Notes under the pieces: generated by a model
The model's input: the letters and a program-made list of their open reading frames with translations, nothing else
What the model was told of the DNA's origin: nothing
Database searches by the model: none
Shown: one piece after another, positions 31,028 through 40,044 of the stretch
Position numbering within the stretch: the first letter of the stretch is position 1
Layout of the letters: each line of letters opens with the position of its first letter
Translations under genes and position numbers: made by a program
Assembly: GCA_031278895.1 (NCBI GenBank)
Contig: JAITJN010000061.1
Location: 1 to 61,643, forward strand
DNA from: Candidatus Endomicrobiellum guadaloupense
Lineage (GTDB): Bacteria > Elusimicrobiota > Endomicrobiia > Endomicrobiales > Endomicrobiaceae
DNA: 61,643 nt
Direction of reading: 5' to 3'

Positions 31028-33283
31028 GTGAGGATCTGTTCGTTAATATTAAGCTTGTGCATCTGCACGTTTTTTTTCGTATTTGCTAATGCGGATACGA
31101 ACATAGTTTCGCGAATTGTTGTGGAAGGACTAAAAAATGTAAAGAGAAAAACAGTTTTATCAGAGATCCATTCAAAGAAAGGAAAACCTTATTCTAAAGA
31201 AGACGCGATAGATGATCTTCGTGCTATACTTAGTCTTGACAGTTTTGACGATGCTAATTTCACATTTGACGAAAATACTGGTGATCTTATATTTTCTCTT
31301 TCAGAGAAACCTTTTTTAGAAGATATTGTTTTTAGAGGCAATTTTGAATTTTCAAAGAGTAAATTGAAAAGAGTTAGCGATATTAAAGAACAATCATATT
31401 TTGATACTTTAAAATTAGAAGAGACAAAGAAAAAAATATTAAAGTTATATATTGACAAAGGCTATGCCGACTGTTCTATTGAAGTCTACCCAACCATTGA
31501 TGTGGATACAAACAAAATGACTGTAACTTTTCTTATAACAGAAAACAATAAGATTTTAATAGACGATGTTAAAATTGAAGGTGCTATTTCATATCCAGAA
31601 AAGAAAATTCTTAAGCTCATGAAAAAGATAAAGTCTAAAAAAGTATTCTCAGATGAGAATTTTCAGAAAGATTTAGCTGCTATAGAATCTTTTTATAAGA
31701 ATAATGGTTTTATAGATTATAAGCTTGTGTCATCTACTTCTTCATATAATAACGTTAGAACAAAAATATCATTGTCTTTAAATATAAGCGAAGGGAGTAA
31801 ATATAGAATAGGCGAAATCTCTTTTGATGGCAATTCTGTATTAGAGGATAAAGATCTAAATAAGGTATTAAAATTCAAAAAAGGACAAATATTTAACAAG
31901 CAAAAAATTACTGAAACAAGAGAAGAGATTGCTGAGTCTTATGCAGATAAAGGATATGTTAATGCTCACATTGTTCCAGAGTTTCAAAAAAATGGAAATA
32001 TTGTAAATGTTACTTGGAATATAAAAGAAAATTCAATTGTCTATGTTGGCAATATTTACATAGAAGGATTGGAATCTACCAAAGAAAAAGTTATCAGAAG
32101 AGAGATATTATTAAAACCTGAAAGTGTATTTTCAAGGAAAAAACTTATAAGTAGCGTTCAGAGAATAAGGAATTTAGGATTTATTGATACTGTTGAACCT
32201 CACATAATACCTACTGGCACTTCTAATCTTTTAGATTTAGTTTTTGATATTGAAGAAGGGAGACCAGGCAATATAAATATGGGTGTAGGATACTCTTCTG
32301 TTGATGAATTTATTCTTTCTTTTGGTCTTATGCATTTAAATTTGTTTGGTTTAGGTCAGCATTTGGATGCATCTTTTGAAGGTGGAAAGAAAAAGATGGA
32401 CTTTAGTGTAACCTGGACAGAACCTTATATTTTTGACAAGAATATGAGCTTCAGTTTAAGTGTGTTTGATTTAACTAGAAAGAAAGATTATTCAGACGTT
32501 GTTGAAGCGTATAAAGAGCATAGGCAAGGTTTTTCTGCTAGTGTAGGGCCAAGAATTAATCCTCTTGTAAATTTAGTATTTGGTTATAGATATGAAGATG
32601 TGAAACTTTCTGATATTAAAGATTCTGTCAAAAGGCAAATAGAAGCAGATTCGGATTTATCTAAAGATAAAATTACTACTGTTTTTACGCAAACAATATA
32701 TGATTGTTTAGATTATAGGTATGATCCAACACGAGGCAATAGGCAGTCATTAGGAATTAGCGTCGCTGGAACTTATCTAGGGGGAGAAGTAGATTTCGTA
32801 AAAACTGTTTTAAAAAGTTCTTGGTTTTTCCCTGTATTTTGGAAATTTGTATTTAGTACAAGACTAGAAGTTGGTGCTATAGTATCTTATGGAAGTTCTT
32901 TATCTGTACCTATTTACGAGAAATTTTATATTGGCGGTGCAGAAAGCATTAGAGGTTATAAGTACAGAACGGAAATAGGTCCTGAAAAGGGAGGGAACTA
33001 TAAAGCAGTTCTTAATTTTGAATATAAATTCCCAATGCTTGCAGAAAAAGGGAACTCAATTTTAGTTGGAGCACTTTTCTATGATATTGGTGGAGATTGG
33101 GGAAGATATGGAACAGTAAAATGGCTTGGGACAGGAGAGAATAACCTTCGTTCATCAGCAGGTTTTGAGATAAGAATAGCCACTCCAGTATTTCCTGTAA
33201 GAATAGGTTGGGCATATGGATTTAATCATAAAGAAGGAGAAAAACTCCAAGACTTTTATTTTTCAATTGGAGTTCCTATGTAA
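31028..33283 (+). CDS. bamA: Outer-membrane protein assembly factor BamA (Omp85)
   Basis: The protein folds and inserts beta-barrel proteins. I place the start at the GTG at 31028 because AAGGAGG (31016-31022) precedes it at ideal spacing and the signal peptide (RICSLILSLCICTFFFVFANA) then begins the protein; an in-frame ATG at 31001 lies before that site. About 750 residues follow: POTRA-type repeats to about residue 410, each with the '…V…G…' strand-helix pattern, then the 16-strand barrel with GG.ESIRGY (the conserved loop, near 640), GSILVGALFYDIGG and a final strand ending FYFSIGVPM. It heads the skp/lpx operon, the usual order in Gram-negative bacteria. Confidence 0.95.
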   Translation: MRICSLILSLCICTFFFVFANADTNIVSRIVVEGLKNVKRKTVLSEIHSKKGKPYSKEDAIDDLRAILSLDSFDDANFTFDENTGDLIFSLSEKPFLEDIVFRGNFEFSKSKLKRVSDIKEQSYFDTLKLEETKKKILKLYIDKGYADCSIEVYPTIDVDTNKMTVTFLITENNKILIDDVKIEGAISYPEKKILKLMKKIKSKKVFSDENFQKDLAAIESFYKNNGFIDYKLVSSTSSYNNVRTKISLSLNISEGSKYRIGEISFDGNSVLEDKDLNKVLKFKKGQIFNKQKITETREEIAESYADKGYVNAHIVPEFQKNGNIVNVTWNIKENSIVYVGNIYIEGLESTKEKVIRREILLKPESVFSRKKLISSVQRIRNLGFIDTVEPHIIPTGTSNLLDLVFDIEEGRPGNINMGVGYSSVDEFILSFGLMHLNLFGLGQHLDASFEGGKKKMDFSVTWTEPYIFDKNMSFSLSVFDLTRKKDYSDVVEAYKEHRQGFSASVGPRINPLVNLVFGYRYEDVKLSDIKDSVKRQIEADSDLSKDKITTVFTQTIYDCLDYRYDPTRGNRQSLGISVAGTYLGGEVDFVKTVLKSSWFFPVFWKFVFSTRLEVGAIVSYGSSLSVPIYEKFYIGGAESIRGYKYRTEIGPEKGGNYKAVLNFEYKFPMLAEKGNSILVGALFYDIGGDWGRYGTVKWLGTGENNLRSSAGFEIRIATPVFPVRIGWAYGFNHKEGEKLQDFYFSIGVPM

Positions 33284-33334
33284 GTTTTTTCCAGTCTATA
33301 TTCTGACATACAAATAAATTTTTAAGGAAAGAAA

Positions 33335-33931
33335 ATGTTAAAAAGAATATTTTTGTTCTTATTTCTTTTCTTACTTGCAACTTCTGGTTTTTGTCTTGAA
33401 ATACCTATAAACGGGATAGTTGAACAACGAACTGACGATCCTATTGAAAATAAATCTGTTAATAGTATTATTTTTGTTGATATGGAGAAAGTTTTTAATT
33501 CTCATCCGATGACTTTAGAGTATAAAAAAGAGATAAAAGCTTTTGTAATGACTCGCAAAGAGAATATTGAAAATCTTATAGAAGCTTTTAATTCACTCAA
33601 AGAAAAAGCAAAAATTATTAATTTAAAAATCTCGGAAGCAAAATCTGAAAATATGCCTTACGATGAGTTTGCCCAACAATTAAGCGATGTTAACGAGCAG
33701 ATAAATAACAAAAAGGCAGAAATTTCTGATTTATCTGAAAGAACAAAAACAGAAGTATCTTTAATGGAGGGGAGAAGTACAGCTGAAGTTTTAAAAGATA
33801 TAGAGTCTATGCTTAAAGATGAACTTAAAAAATATAAGGCATCTATAGTTTTAGATAAGCAAGGTGCTGTTGTAACTGAAAAATGCAAAGATGTAACTGA
33901 TGAAGTTATAAAAATGGCAAAGGATAGATAA
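33335..33931 (+). CDS. OmpH/Skp-like periplasmic chaperone
   Basis: The 198-residue protein has a signal peptide (MLKRIFLFLFLFLLATSGFC) and the Skp plan: a short beta segment (SIIFVDMEKVFNSHP), a long Lys/Glu-rich coiled-coil hairpin (about 65-160), and a closing strand (SIVLDKQGAVV). Skp holds unfolded outer-membrane proteins on their way to BamA; the position directly after bamA and before lpxD is the conserved one. The cysteine at the end of the hydrophobic core (GFCLE) could be a lipobox, but the -3/-1 pattern is weak. A GGAAAG site precedes it. Confidence 0.82.
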   Translation: MLKRIFLFLFLFLLATSGFCLEIPINGIVEQRTDDPIENKSVNSIIFVDMEKVFNSHPMTLEYKKEIKAFVMTRKENIENLIEAFNSLKEKAKIINLKISEAKSENMPYDEFAQQLSDVNEQINNKKAEISDLSERTKTEVSLMEGRSTAEVLKDIESMLKDELKKYKASIVLDKQGAVVTEKCKDVTDEVIKMAKDR

Positions 33932-34960
33932 ATGAGGCTTAACGCGTTTGAACTTGCAGAGATTGTATCCGGAGAGCTTATAGGGGATAAAGATGTTATT
34001 TTAACAGGCGTAAATGGTCTTTCAGAAGCAAATAGTAATGAAATTTCTTTTCTTGGAAATTTAAAATATATACAAAATGCATTAAACACACATGCTGGTG
34101 TTACTTTTGTAGGGCTTGATATAGATATTTCTCAATTCAAAAATAAGAATATAATCAAAGTTAAAAATCCACAATATGCGTATAGTATAGTTCTCTCTAT
34201 TATAGAGAATGAAAGGTTGTCGCTTATAAGCAAAACAGTTCATCAGTCAGCATCTATATCTAATAAAGCAAAAATCGGCAAAGATGCATATATAGGTCAA
34301 AATGTGGTGATTGAAGATAGAGCTGTAATTGGAGATAATGCTAAAATTTTTCCTAATGTTTATATAGGCAGAAATGTAAAAATTGGTAATGATTGTTTGA
34401 TATATCCTAATGTCGTAATAAGAGAAGATTCTTTAATAGGTGATAGAGTTGTTTTGCAGCCAGGTGTTGTCATTGGCGGTGACGGTTTTGGTTTTGCAAC
34501 TATTGAAGGGGAAAATAGAAAAATTCCTCAAATTGGAAGAGTAGAAATAGGAAATGATGTTGAAATAGGTTCTAACACTATAATAGACAGAGCAACTGTT
34601 GATGCCACTAAAATAGGAAATGGTACAAAAATAGATAATCTTGTTGTAATAGCACACAATGTACAAATCGGGCAGAATTGCATAATAGTGTCGCAAGTCG
34701 GAATTGCCGGGTCCACTCACTTAGGTAATAATGTAACTATAGGTGGACAGACGGGACTTGCAGGACATATAAAGATAGGCAATAATGTCACGATATCAAG
34801 TCAGTCAGGAATATCTGGGAATATAAAAGATGGTGAAGCTGTTGGCGGTAACCCTATGGCTCAGCTAAGTCAAAGTATAAAGATAAGAGCTTTAATGAGA
34901 AAACTTCCTGAAATGTATTCTGATATAAGAAAAATAAAGAAAGATTTGGAGGATAAGTAA
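33932..34960 (+). CDS. lpxD: UDP-3-O-acylglucosamine N-acyltransferase LpxD
   Basis: The 342-residue enzyme adds the N-linked hydroxyacyl chain in lipid A synthesis. An N-terminal uridine-binding domain (1-100; [11 protein letters not shown]) precedes a left-handed beta helix of hexapeptide repeats. The catalytic histidine is H242 in [13 protein letters not shown], after GGDGFGFA and the IDRATVD segment. The start codon directly abuts the stop of the skp-like gene, so translation is coupled. It acts after LpxC, which is the next gene. Confidence 0.94.
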   Translation: MRLNAFELAEIVSGELIGDKDVILTGVNGLSEANSNEISFLGNLKYIQNALNTHAGVTFVGLDIDISQFKNKNIIKVKNPQYAYSIVLSIIENERLSLISKTVHQSASISNKAKIGKDAYIGQNVVIEDRAVIGDNAKIFPNVYIGRNVKIGNDCLIYPNVVIREDSLIGDRVVLQPGVVIGGDGFGFATIEGENRKIPQIGRVEIGNDVEIGSNTIIDRATVDATKIGNGTKIDNLVVIAHNVQIGQNCIIVSQVGIAGSTHLGNNVTIGGQTGLAGHIKIGNNVTISSQSGISGNIKDGEAVGGNPMAQLSQSIKIRALMRKLPEMYSDIRKIKKDLEDK

Positions 34961-34966
34961 ATTTAA

Positions 34967-36313
34967 ATGGCCAAACAAACAACGATTCTTAAAGAAATTT
35001 CTATTGAAGGTGTCGGTCTTCATACAGGAAACAATAGTATTGTAGTTTTTAAGCCTACTCCTGCAGGGTATGGAATAAAATTTGTAAGAACCGATTTGCC
35101 AAATAAGCCTGAAATTGCAGCATTATGGTCTAATGCTGCTTCTGATCTTGCAATTAGAGGTAGCGTTATAGAGAAAGAAGGTGTTAGAATTCATACTATA
35201 GAGCATATAATGTCGGCTTGTTTGGCTCTTGGAATTGATAACTTAATTATAGAAATTAACAACAACGAGCCTCCAATCCTTGATGGCAGTTCAAAAATAA
35301 TAGCGGAAGCGTTATTAAATGGCGGTATAAAAGAGTTAGATGCTCCAAAACAATATTATGTGATAAAGAAGCCTGTTCATTTTGAATCTGGTAAAACTAA
35401 GATAACAGCTTATCCTTCTAATAATCTTGAAATAGATTGTACTATTGGTTTTGATCATCCTCTTTTGAAATACCAACAAATGTCTTTGGAGAGCGTAAAT
35501 AAAGAGAATTATATAAATAATATTGCTCCTGCTAAGACTTTTTGTTTTGACTATGAAATAGAAGCTCTTCAAAATAATGGTTTTGCACTTGGCGGTTCTA
35601 TGGACAATGCCATTGTTTTGGGACTGGACGGTATACATAATAAAGAACCGTTACGTTATGAAGATGAGTTTGTGAGGCATAAAATTTTAGATTTAATTGG
35701 AGATTTATATCTGGCAGGAAAACCAATAAAAGCAAAAATAGTTGCCGATAAACCTGGACATCAAAATAATATTGCTTTTGTAAGAGAGTTCCTAAAAGAT
35801 GCAGTTTTAGAAGAAGATAAACAATCGGAGGATGTAATGACCGGAACAAATTGTGGAACTTCTAGTACAGAAAGAATTTTGTCACATGAAGAAGTTTTAA
35901 AGTATATCCCGCATAGATATCCGCTTTTAATGATAGATAAAGTCAAGGTAAACAGTGCTGAACCTACTAAAGCTGTAGGGTATAAATGCGTAAGTGGCAA
36001 TGAAGGTTTTTTCCAGGGGCATTTCCCTGGCGCGCCTGTAATGCCTGGCGTTTTGATAGTTGAAGCAATGGCGCAAACATCTTGCGTTATGTTTCTTTCA
36101 AAACCCAAAATGCAAGGGAATCTTGCATATTTTATGTCTATAGATAAAGCGAAGTTCCGTATACCTGTAATGCCTGGTGATTTGCTTGAATTAAGAGTTG
36201 AAGTTGTTAAAGATGGTGGAAGACGAGGAAAAATGAGAGGCGAAGCTTATGTTGATGGGAAATTAACCGCAGAAGCTGAGTTCATGTTTATTATTGTAAA
36301 CAAACAACAATAA
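34967..36313 (+). CDS. lpxC/fabZ: LpxC-FabZ bifunctional fusion (deacetylase / hydroxyacyl-ACP dehydratase)
   Basis: The 448-residue protein joins two enzymes. Residues 1-280 are LpxC, the committed lipid A step, with zinc ligands H80 (HTIEH, catalytic E79), H238 and D242 (RHKILDLIGD) and the general acid H265 (KPGHQNN). Residues 300-448 are the fatty-acid dehydratase FabZ, with catalytic H316 (PHRYPLL) and E366 (PGVLIVEAMAQ). Such fusions are known from Bacteroidetes and some other phyla. The two enzymes compete for hydroxyacyl-ACP, so the fusion fixes their ratio unless the internal ribosome site at 35826 is used. Every catalytic residue is present. Confidence 0.95.
   Translation: MAKQTTILKEISIEGVGLHTGNNSIVVFKPTPAGYGIKFVRTDLPNKPEIAALWSNAASDLAIRGSVIEKEGVRIHTIEHIMSACLALGIDNLIIEINNNEPPILDGSSKIIAEALLNGGIKELDAPKQYYVIKKPVHFESGKTKITAYPSNNLEIDCTIGFDHPLLKYQQMSLESVNKENYINNIAPAKTFCFDYEIEALQNNGFALGGSMDNAIVLGLDGIHNKEPLRYEDEFVRHKILDLIGDLYLAGKPIKAKIVADKPGHQNNIAFVREFLKDAVLEEDKQSEDVMTGTNCGTSSTERILSHEEVLKYIPHRYPLLMIDKVKVNSAEPTKAVGYKCVSGNEGFFQGHFPGAPVMPGVLIVEAMAQTSCVMFLSKPKMQGNLAYFMSIDKAKFRIPVMPGDLLELRVEVVKDGGRRGKMRGEAYVDGKLTAEAEFMFIIVNKQQ
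35826..35839 (+). promoter_or_regulatory. Internal ribosome-binding site at the LpxC-FabZ junction
   Basis: CGGAGG (35826-35831) is followed after five bases by an in-frame ATG (35837-35839), codon 291 of the fusion. This is in the linker exactly between the two enzymes, so free FabZ of 158 residues could be translated. It may also be a relic of two separate genes. Confidence 0.5.
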
Positions 36314-36322
36314 GAGGAAATA

Positions 36323-37093
36323 ATGATACATAAAACAGTAGTAATAGATAAAAGTGCAGTTATAGAGGACGATGTAGAGATAGGCCCTTATAGTGTTATA
36401 GGTCCTGAGACATTTATAAAAAGCGGGACAAAAATACATGGCCAATCTGTAATTGAATATGCCGAAGTTGGGCATGACTGTGAGATTTTCAATTTTTCAT
36501 CAATAGGAAAACGCCCTCAAGATTTGAAGTATAAAGGTGAAAAGACAAAAGTTATAGTCGGTGATGGTACAACTGTTAGAGAATGTGTTACTTTAAACAG
36601 AGGTACTGCTGCTGCAGGTCAAACGATTGTAGGTAAAAACTGTTTAATTATGGCGTGTGCCCATATAGCGCACGATTGTATAATTGGTGATAGTGTTATA
36701 GTTGGTTATTGTGCAGGTATTGCTGGCCACGTTGAGGTAGATGACAGCGCTATATTAAGTTCTGGAATTGGCGTGCATCAATTTTGCAAGATAGGGAAAT
36801 CTGTAATTATCGGAGGTGGCTCGATGGTGAACATGGATATCATTCCTTATGTAACTGCCCAAGGTGACAGAGTTGCCATTGTTGGACTAAACCTTATTGG
36901 TTTAAAAAGAAAAAAGGTAGAGTTTTCAGAAGTTGAAGATATAAAAGATGCTTATAGAATATTATTTATGTCTAAACTAACGCTTGAAGATGCCGTTGTT
37001 AAGCTAAAAGAATCATCGTCTCAGTATGTTAAAGACATAGTATCTTTCATCGGAAGGTCTCAAAGAGGGATTGCTAGACCAAAACAGGGGTAA
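36323..37093 (+). CDS. lpxA: Acyl-ACP:UDP-GlcNAc O-acyltransferase LpxA (copy 1)
   Basis: A 256-residue hexapeptide-repeat acyltransferase for the first lipid A step. The catalytic histidine H117 is in CAHIAHDC, followed by AGHVEVDD, VHQFCKIG and the C-terminal helical domain (GLNLIGLKRKKVEF). The HIAHDC, AGHV and VHQFC motifs match E. coli LpxA almost exactly, so I take this copy to be the orthodox enzyme. A GAGGAAA site precedes the ATG. The second copy begins 3 bases after its stop. Confidence 0.93.
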   Translation: MIHKTVVIDKSAVIEDDVEIGPYSVIGPETFIKSGTKIHGQSVIEYAEVGHDCEIFNFSSIGKRPQDLKYKGEKTKVIVGDGTTVRECVTLNRGTAAAGQTIVGKNCLIMACAHIAHDCIIGDSVIVGYCAGIAGHVEVDDSAILSSGIGVHQFCKIGKSVIIGGGSMVNMDIIPYVTAQGDRVAIVGLNLIGLKRKKVEFSEVEDIKDAYRILFMSKLTLEDAVVKLKESSSQYVKDIVSFIGRSQRGIARPKQG

Positions 37094-37096
37094 AAA

Positions 37097-37867
37097 ATGA
37101 TACATCAAACTGCAATAATTGATAAATCTGCTGTTATAGGCAACAATGTTGAAATAGGTTCTTATACAGTGATAGGCAAAGATGTTGTAATTGGTGATGA
37201 TACTATAATTGGTTCAAATGCTTATATAGAGCATGCTGAAATCGGCAAGAACTGCAAAATTTTTCATTCGGCTTCTATTGGAACTGCCCCGCAGGATTTA
37301 AGTTATAACGGTGAGCCGTCAAAAATTTATGTTGGTGATGGTACAGTGGCGAGAGAATTTGTAACTTTTAATAGAGGTTCTGCAAAGACAGGTAAGACAA
37401 TTATTGGCAAAAATTGTTATTTTATGGCGTCTTCTCATGCAGCTCATGATACTTGTGTGGGCAATAATGTTATTGTTGCAAATTGTTCTGCAATAGGAGG
37501 GCATGTTGAGATTGGTGATGATACTTTTGTAAGTGGTACAGTTGGATTGCACCAGTTTACTAAGATTGGTAAAGGTGTTATGGTTGGGACAGGGGCTACT
37601 GTAACAATGGATATAATTCCTTACGTATTATGTGTAGGATATAGAGCTATTCCAAATGGATTGAACTTGGTAGGTATGAGAAGAAGAAAAATGCCTAGTG
37701 AAGAGATCAATGCTATAAAGAATGCATACAAAGTTCTTTTCATGTCCAAAATATTGCTTAAAGATGCTTTATCAGAGCTTGAACAAAGTAAATCTCTAGC
37801 AGTTCAAGAAATTGTAGCGTTTATTAAAAATTCTAAAAGAGGCATTGCCAGGCCTGAGAGATTATAA
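37097..37867 (+). CDS. LpxA paralogue (copy 2)
   Basis: This protein has exactly the same length (256) and frame of repeats as the upstream LpxA, keeps the catalytic histidine H117 (SSHAAHDT), GGHVEIGD and LHQFTKIG, and ends with the same SKRGIARP-type tail. Around the active site it differs (HAAHDT for HIAHDC; FNRGSA for LNRGTA; a different VGYRAIPNGLNL segment where copy 1 has AQGDRVAIVG), so it is a diverged tandem duplicate and not an assembly artefact. It may use another acyl chain or another acceptor sugar, such as a 3-amino sugar made by the two genes further down, or it may be redundant. Confidence 0.85.
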   Translation: MIHQTAIIDKSAVIGNNVEIGSYTVIGKDVVIGDDTIIGSNAYIEHAEIGKNCKIFHSASIGTAPQDLSYNGEPSKIYVGDGTVAREFVTFNRGSAKTGKTIIGKNCYFMASSHAAHDTCVGNNVIVANCSAIGGHVEIGDDTFVSGTVGLHQFTKIGKGVMVGTGATVTMDIIPYVLCVGYRAIPNGLNLVGMRRRKMPSEEINAIKNAYKVLFMSKILLKDALSELEQSKSLAVQEIVAFIKNSKRGIARPERL

Positions 37868-37880
37868 TTTGAGGATATTT

Positions 37881-38084
37881 ATGAAACGGATTGTAAATTT
37901 TTGTTATTGTGATGTTTATAGTATCTTGTTAGATGTTCTCAGAGGGATCATTTTCTTCGTCTCTGAGTAACCTGATTCTGTAAAAAAGGTAGTAAGGGAA
38001 ACAATAGTCTATCTTATAAACAGGCATAATGGTAAAAAACTTATAGCTCCAAAATCTGTTAGAGATTTTTCAAATAAAATATAA
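37881..38084 (+). pseudogene. Short frame with one in-frame stop, inside the lpx operon
   Basis: After a GAGG site (37871-37874), the ATG at 37881 opens MKRIVNFCYCDVYSILLDVL…FVSE, stops at TAA (37968-37970), and continues in the same frame as PDSVKKVVRETIVYLINRHN … LIAPKSVRDFSNKI to a second stop at 38082-38084. A frame that is coding-like on both sides of a single stop looks like a recently inactivated small gene or the remains of a longer one. I do not recognise the family. Expression would give at most a 29-residue peptide. Confidence 0.45.
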
Positions 38085-38131
38085 ATATCATCTGTTGTTA
38101 TTGAATAGTCTTTAAAGGAGTCGTTACAATA

Positions 38132-38932
38132 GTGGAAAGTATAGGATTAATAGCAGGTAACAATAGATTCCCTTTTCTAATTGCTCAAGAGATAAAAAGA
38201 AGTGGAAATAAAGTAATGTGTATTGCTCTAAAAGAAGAGGCTGATCCGGAGTTAGAAAAAATTTGTGATAAAACATATTGGATTTCAGTTGGGAAGTTTC
38301 AAAAAATTATAGATGCTTTAAAAAGTGAAAATGTAAAAACCATCATAATGGCTGGTCAAGTTAAACATGTTAAAATTTATTCAGCTATTAGCATGGATTT
38401 TCGTGCTATTAAAGTGATGGGAAGTTTGATAAACAAAAAGACTGATACTATTTTGAAAACAATTGCTGATGAATTTGAAAAAGAGGGTATGCATCTTATT
38501 GCTTCACATACATATTTAAAGCATTTACTTGCACTGAAAGGTTTGATAGTTGGGAAAAAACTTTCTTCTGATGAAAATAAAGATGTAGCGTTTGGATATA
38601 AGATAGCCAAGGGTATTGCCGCTTTAGATATAGGGCAAACTATTGTTGTAAAAGATAAATCTGTTCTTGCTGTTGAGTCTGTTGAAGGGACGGATGAGTG
38701 TATAAAAAGAGCTTATGCTCTTGGTGGCGAAAATTCTATTGTTGTTAAAGTTGCAAAACCAAACCAAGATTTTAGATTTGATGTGCCTGTGATAGGACTT
38801 AGTACTATAGATACTTTAAAAGAAAATAAAGTAAGGGCAATGGCAATAGAATCTGAGGTTACTTTAATTTTAGATAAAGCCGAATTAATAGAAAAAGCAA
38901 AAAAACTAGGTATGACTATCATTGGAATATGA
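38132..38932 (+). CDS. lpxI: UDP-2,3-diacylglucosamine pyrophosphatase LpxI (DUF1009)
   Basis: The 266-residue protein hydrolyses UDP-2,3-diacylglucosamine to lipid X, replacing LpxH. It begins IGLIAGNNRFPFLIAQEIKR, contains IMAGQVKHVKIYS and TILKTIADEFEKEGM, and ends with the family's NQDFRFDVPVIG (D217 at the position of the essential aspartate), TI.TLKENK..AMAIE and the KA..LGM.IIGI tail. It starts at a GTG with AAAGGAG ten bases upstream. lpxB, which would follow in the pathway, is not in the window. Confidence 0.92.
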   Translation: MESIGLIAGNNRFPFLIAQEIKRSGNKVMCIALKEEADPELEKICDKTYWISVGKFQKIIDALKSENVKTIIMAGQVKHVKIYSAISMDFRAIKVMGSLINKKTDTILKTIADEFEKEGMHLIASHTYLKHLLALKGLIVGKKLSSDENKDVAFGYKIAKGIAALDIGQTIVVKDKSVLAVESVEGTDECIKRAYALGGENSIVVKVAKPNQDFRFDVPVIGLSTIDTLKENKVRAMAIESEVTLILDKAELIEKAKKLGMTIIGI

Positions 38933-38949
38933 AAAAGTAGAGGTAGAAA

Positions 38950-40044
38950 ATGATAAATGTTGCTACTCCTATTATCGGAGAGAGAGAAAAAAAACTAGTA
39001 CAGGATGTTTTAGATTCAAAGATTTTAGCAAGCGGTAAATATGTTGCTCAGTTTGAGCAGTCTTTTGCTAAATATTGTGGGACAGATTTTGGTATAGCTA
39101 ATGCCAATGGAACTGCGTCGCTTCATACAGCTCTTTTGATGCTTGGTATTAATCCTGGAGATAAAGTAGTTACTACACCTTTTACTTTTATAGCTACCTC
39201 TAACTCAATTCTTTTTTGTGGAGCAAAACCTATTTTTGTAGATATAGACCCAAAAACTTTCAACATAGACCCTATTAAGCTGGAAGAAGCATTAAAGAAA
39301 GAAAAAAATGTTAAAGCTGTTATAATAGTACATCTGTATGGTTTGCCATGTGATATGGATGCCATACTTAAATTAAAGAGGAAATATAGATTTAAACTTA
39401 TAGAAGACGCTTGTCAAGCACACGGTGCAGAATTTAAGAATAAGAAAGTAGGATCATTTGGGGACGTTGCTGCATTTTCATTTTACGCTACAAAGAATAT
39501 GATGACAGGTGAAGGTGGGATAGTTCTTACAAATGATGCAAAAGCTGATAAATATGGTAGACAAATTATAAATCATGGCAGAGAAGGTCGTTTTACTCAT
39601 ACAGTTCTAGGATATAATTTTAGACTTACAAATTTGACTGCTGCCATAGGTATAGCTCAGCTTGAACAACTTGAAAATTGGATTGCAAAAAGAATAGCAA
39701 ATGCCGAGAAATATAATGAAGCTTTTAAAGATTTAGAATTTTTAAAAACTCCATACATTCCAGAAAACTGCAGACATGTTTTCCATCAATATACTGTAAG
39801 AGTTCCATCTAAAGAAAGAGAATCTTTTATGAAATATCTTTCAGATAAAGGAGTAGGAAGCGGAATTTATTATTCTTGCGTAATATACAAACAGCCTCTT
39901 TATAAAAAACTTGGATATAAGTCTGGTCTTTGTAAAGAGGCTGAAAAATCTGCAGCTGAAGTTGTGTCTCTTCCTGTAAATCCATCTCTTTCAATTGCGG
40001 AAGTTGATGAGGTAATTAAAGTTGTAAAAGGTTATAAGAAATGA
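38950..40044 (+). CDS. DegT/DnrJ/EryC1/StrS sugar aminotransferase (GnnB candidate)
   Basis: A 364-residue PLP-dependent nucleotide-sugar aminotransferase. It shows GTASLHTALL, the PLP-binding IEDACQAHGA (D153), the Schiff-base lysine K182 in FYATKNMMTGEGG, NHGREGRF…LGYNFRLTNLTAAIG, and a DegT-type C-terminus. It would transfer an amino group from glutamate to a keto-sugar. Its stop overlaps the start of the oxidoreductase gene. The pair lies directly after lpxI, the setting in which GnnA (oxidoreductase) and GnnB (aminotransferase) make UDP-GlcNAc3N in organisms with amide-linked lipid A. That role is inference; a surface-polysaccharide role is the alternative. Confidence 0.85.
   Translation: MINVATPIIGEREKKLVQDVLDSKILASGKYVAQFEQSFAKYCGTDFGIANANGTASLHTALLMLGINPGDKVVTTPFTFIATSNSILFCGAKPIFVDIDPKTFNIDPIKLEEALKKEKNVKAVIIVHLYGLPCDMDAILKLKRKYRFKLIEDACQAHGAEFKNKKVGSFGDVAAFSFYATKNMMTGEGGIVLTNDAKADKYGRQIINHGREGRFTHTVLGYNFRLTNLTAAIGIAQLEQLENWIAKRIANAEKYNEAFKDLEFLKTPYIPENCRHVFHQYTVRVPSKERESFMKYLSDKGVGSGIYYSCVIYKQPLYKKLGYKSGLCKEAEKSAAEVVSLPVNPSLSIAEVDEVIKVVKGYKK

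Noticed and set aside
36323-37867. The tandem lpxA genes as an assembly duplication
   Set aside because: The two copies differ at many amino acids throughout, including around the active site, while both remain full length.
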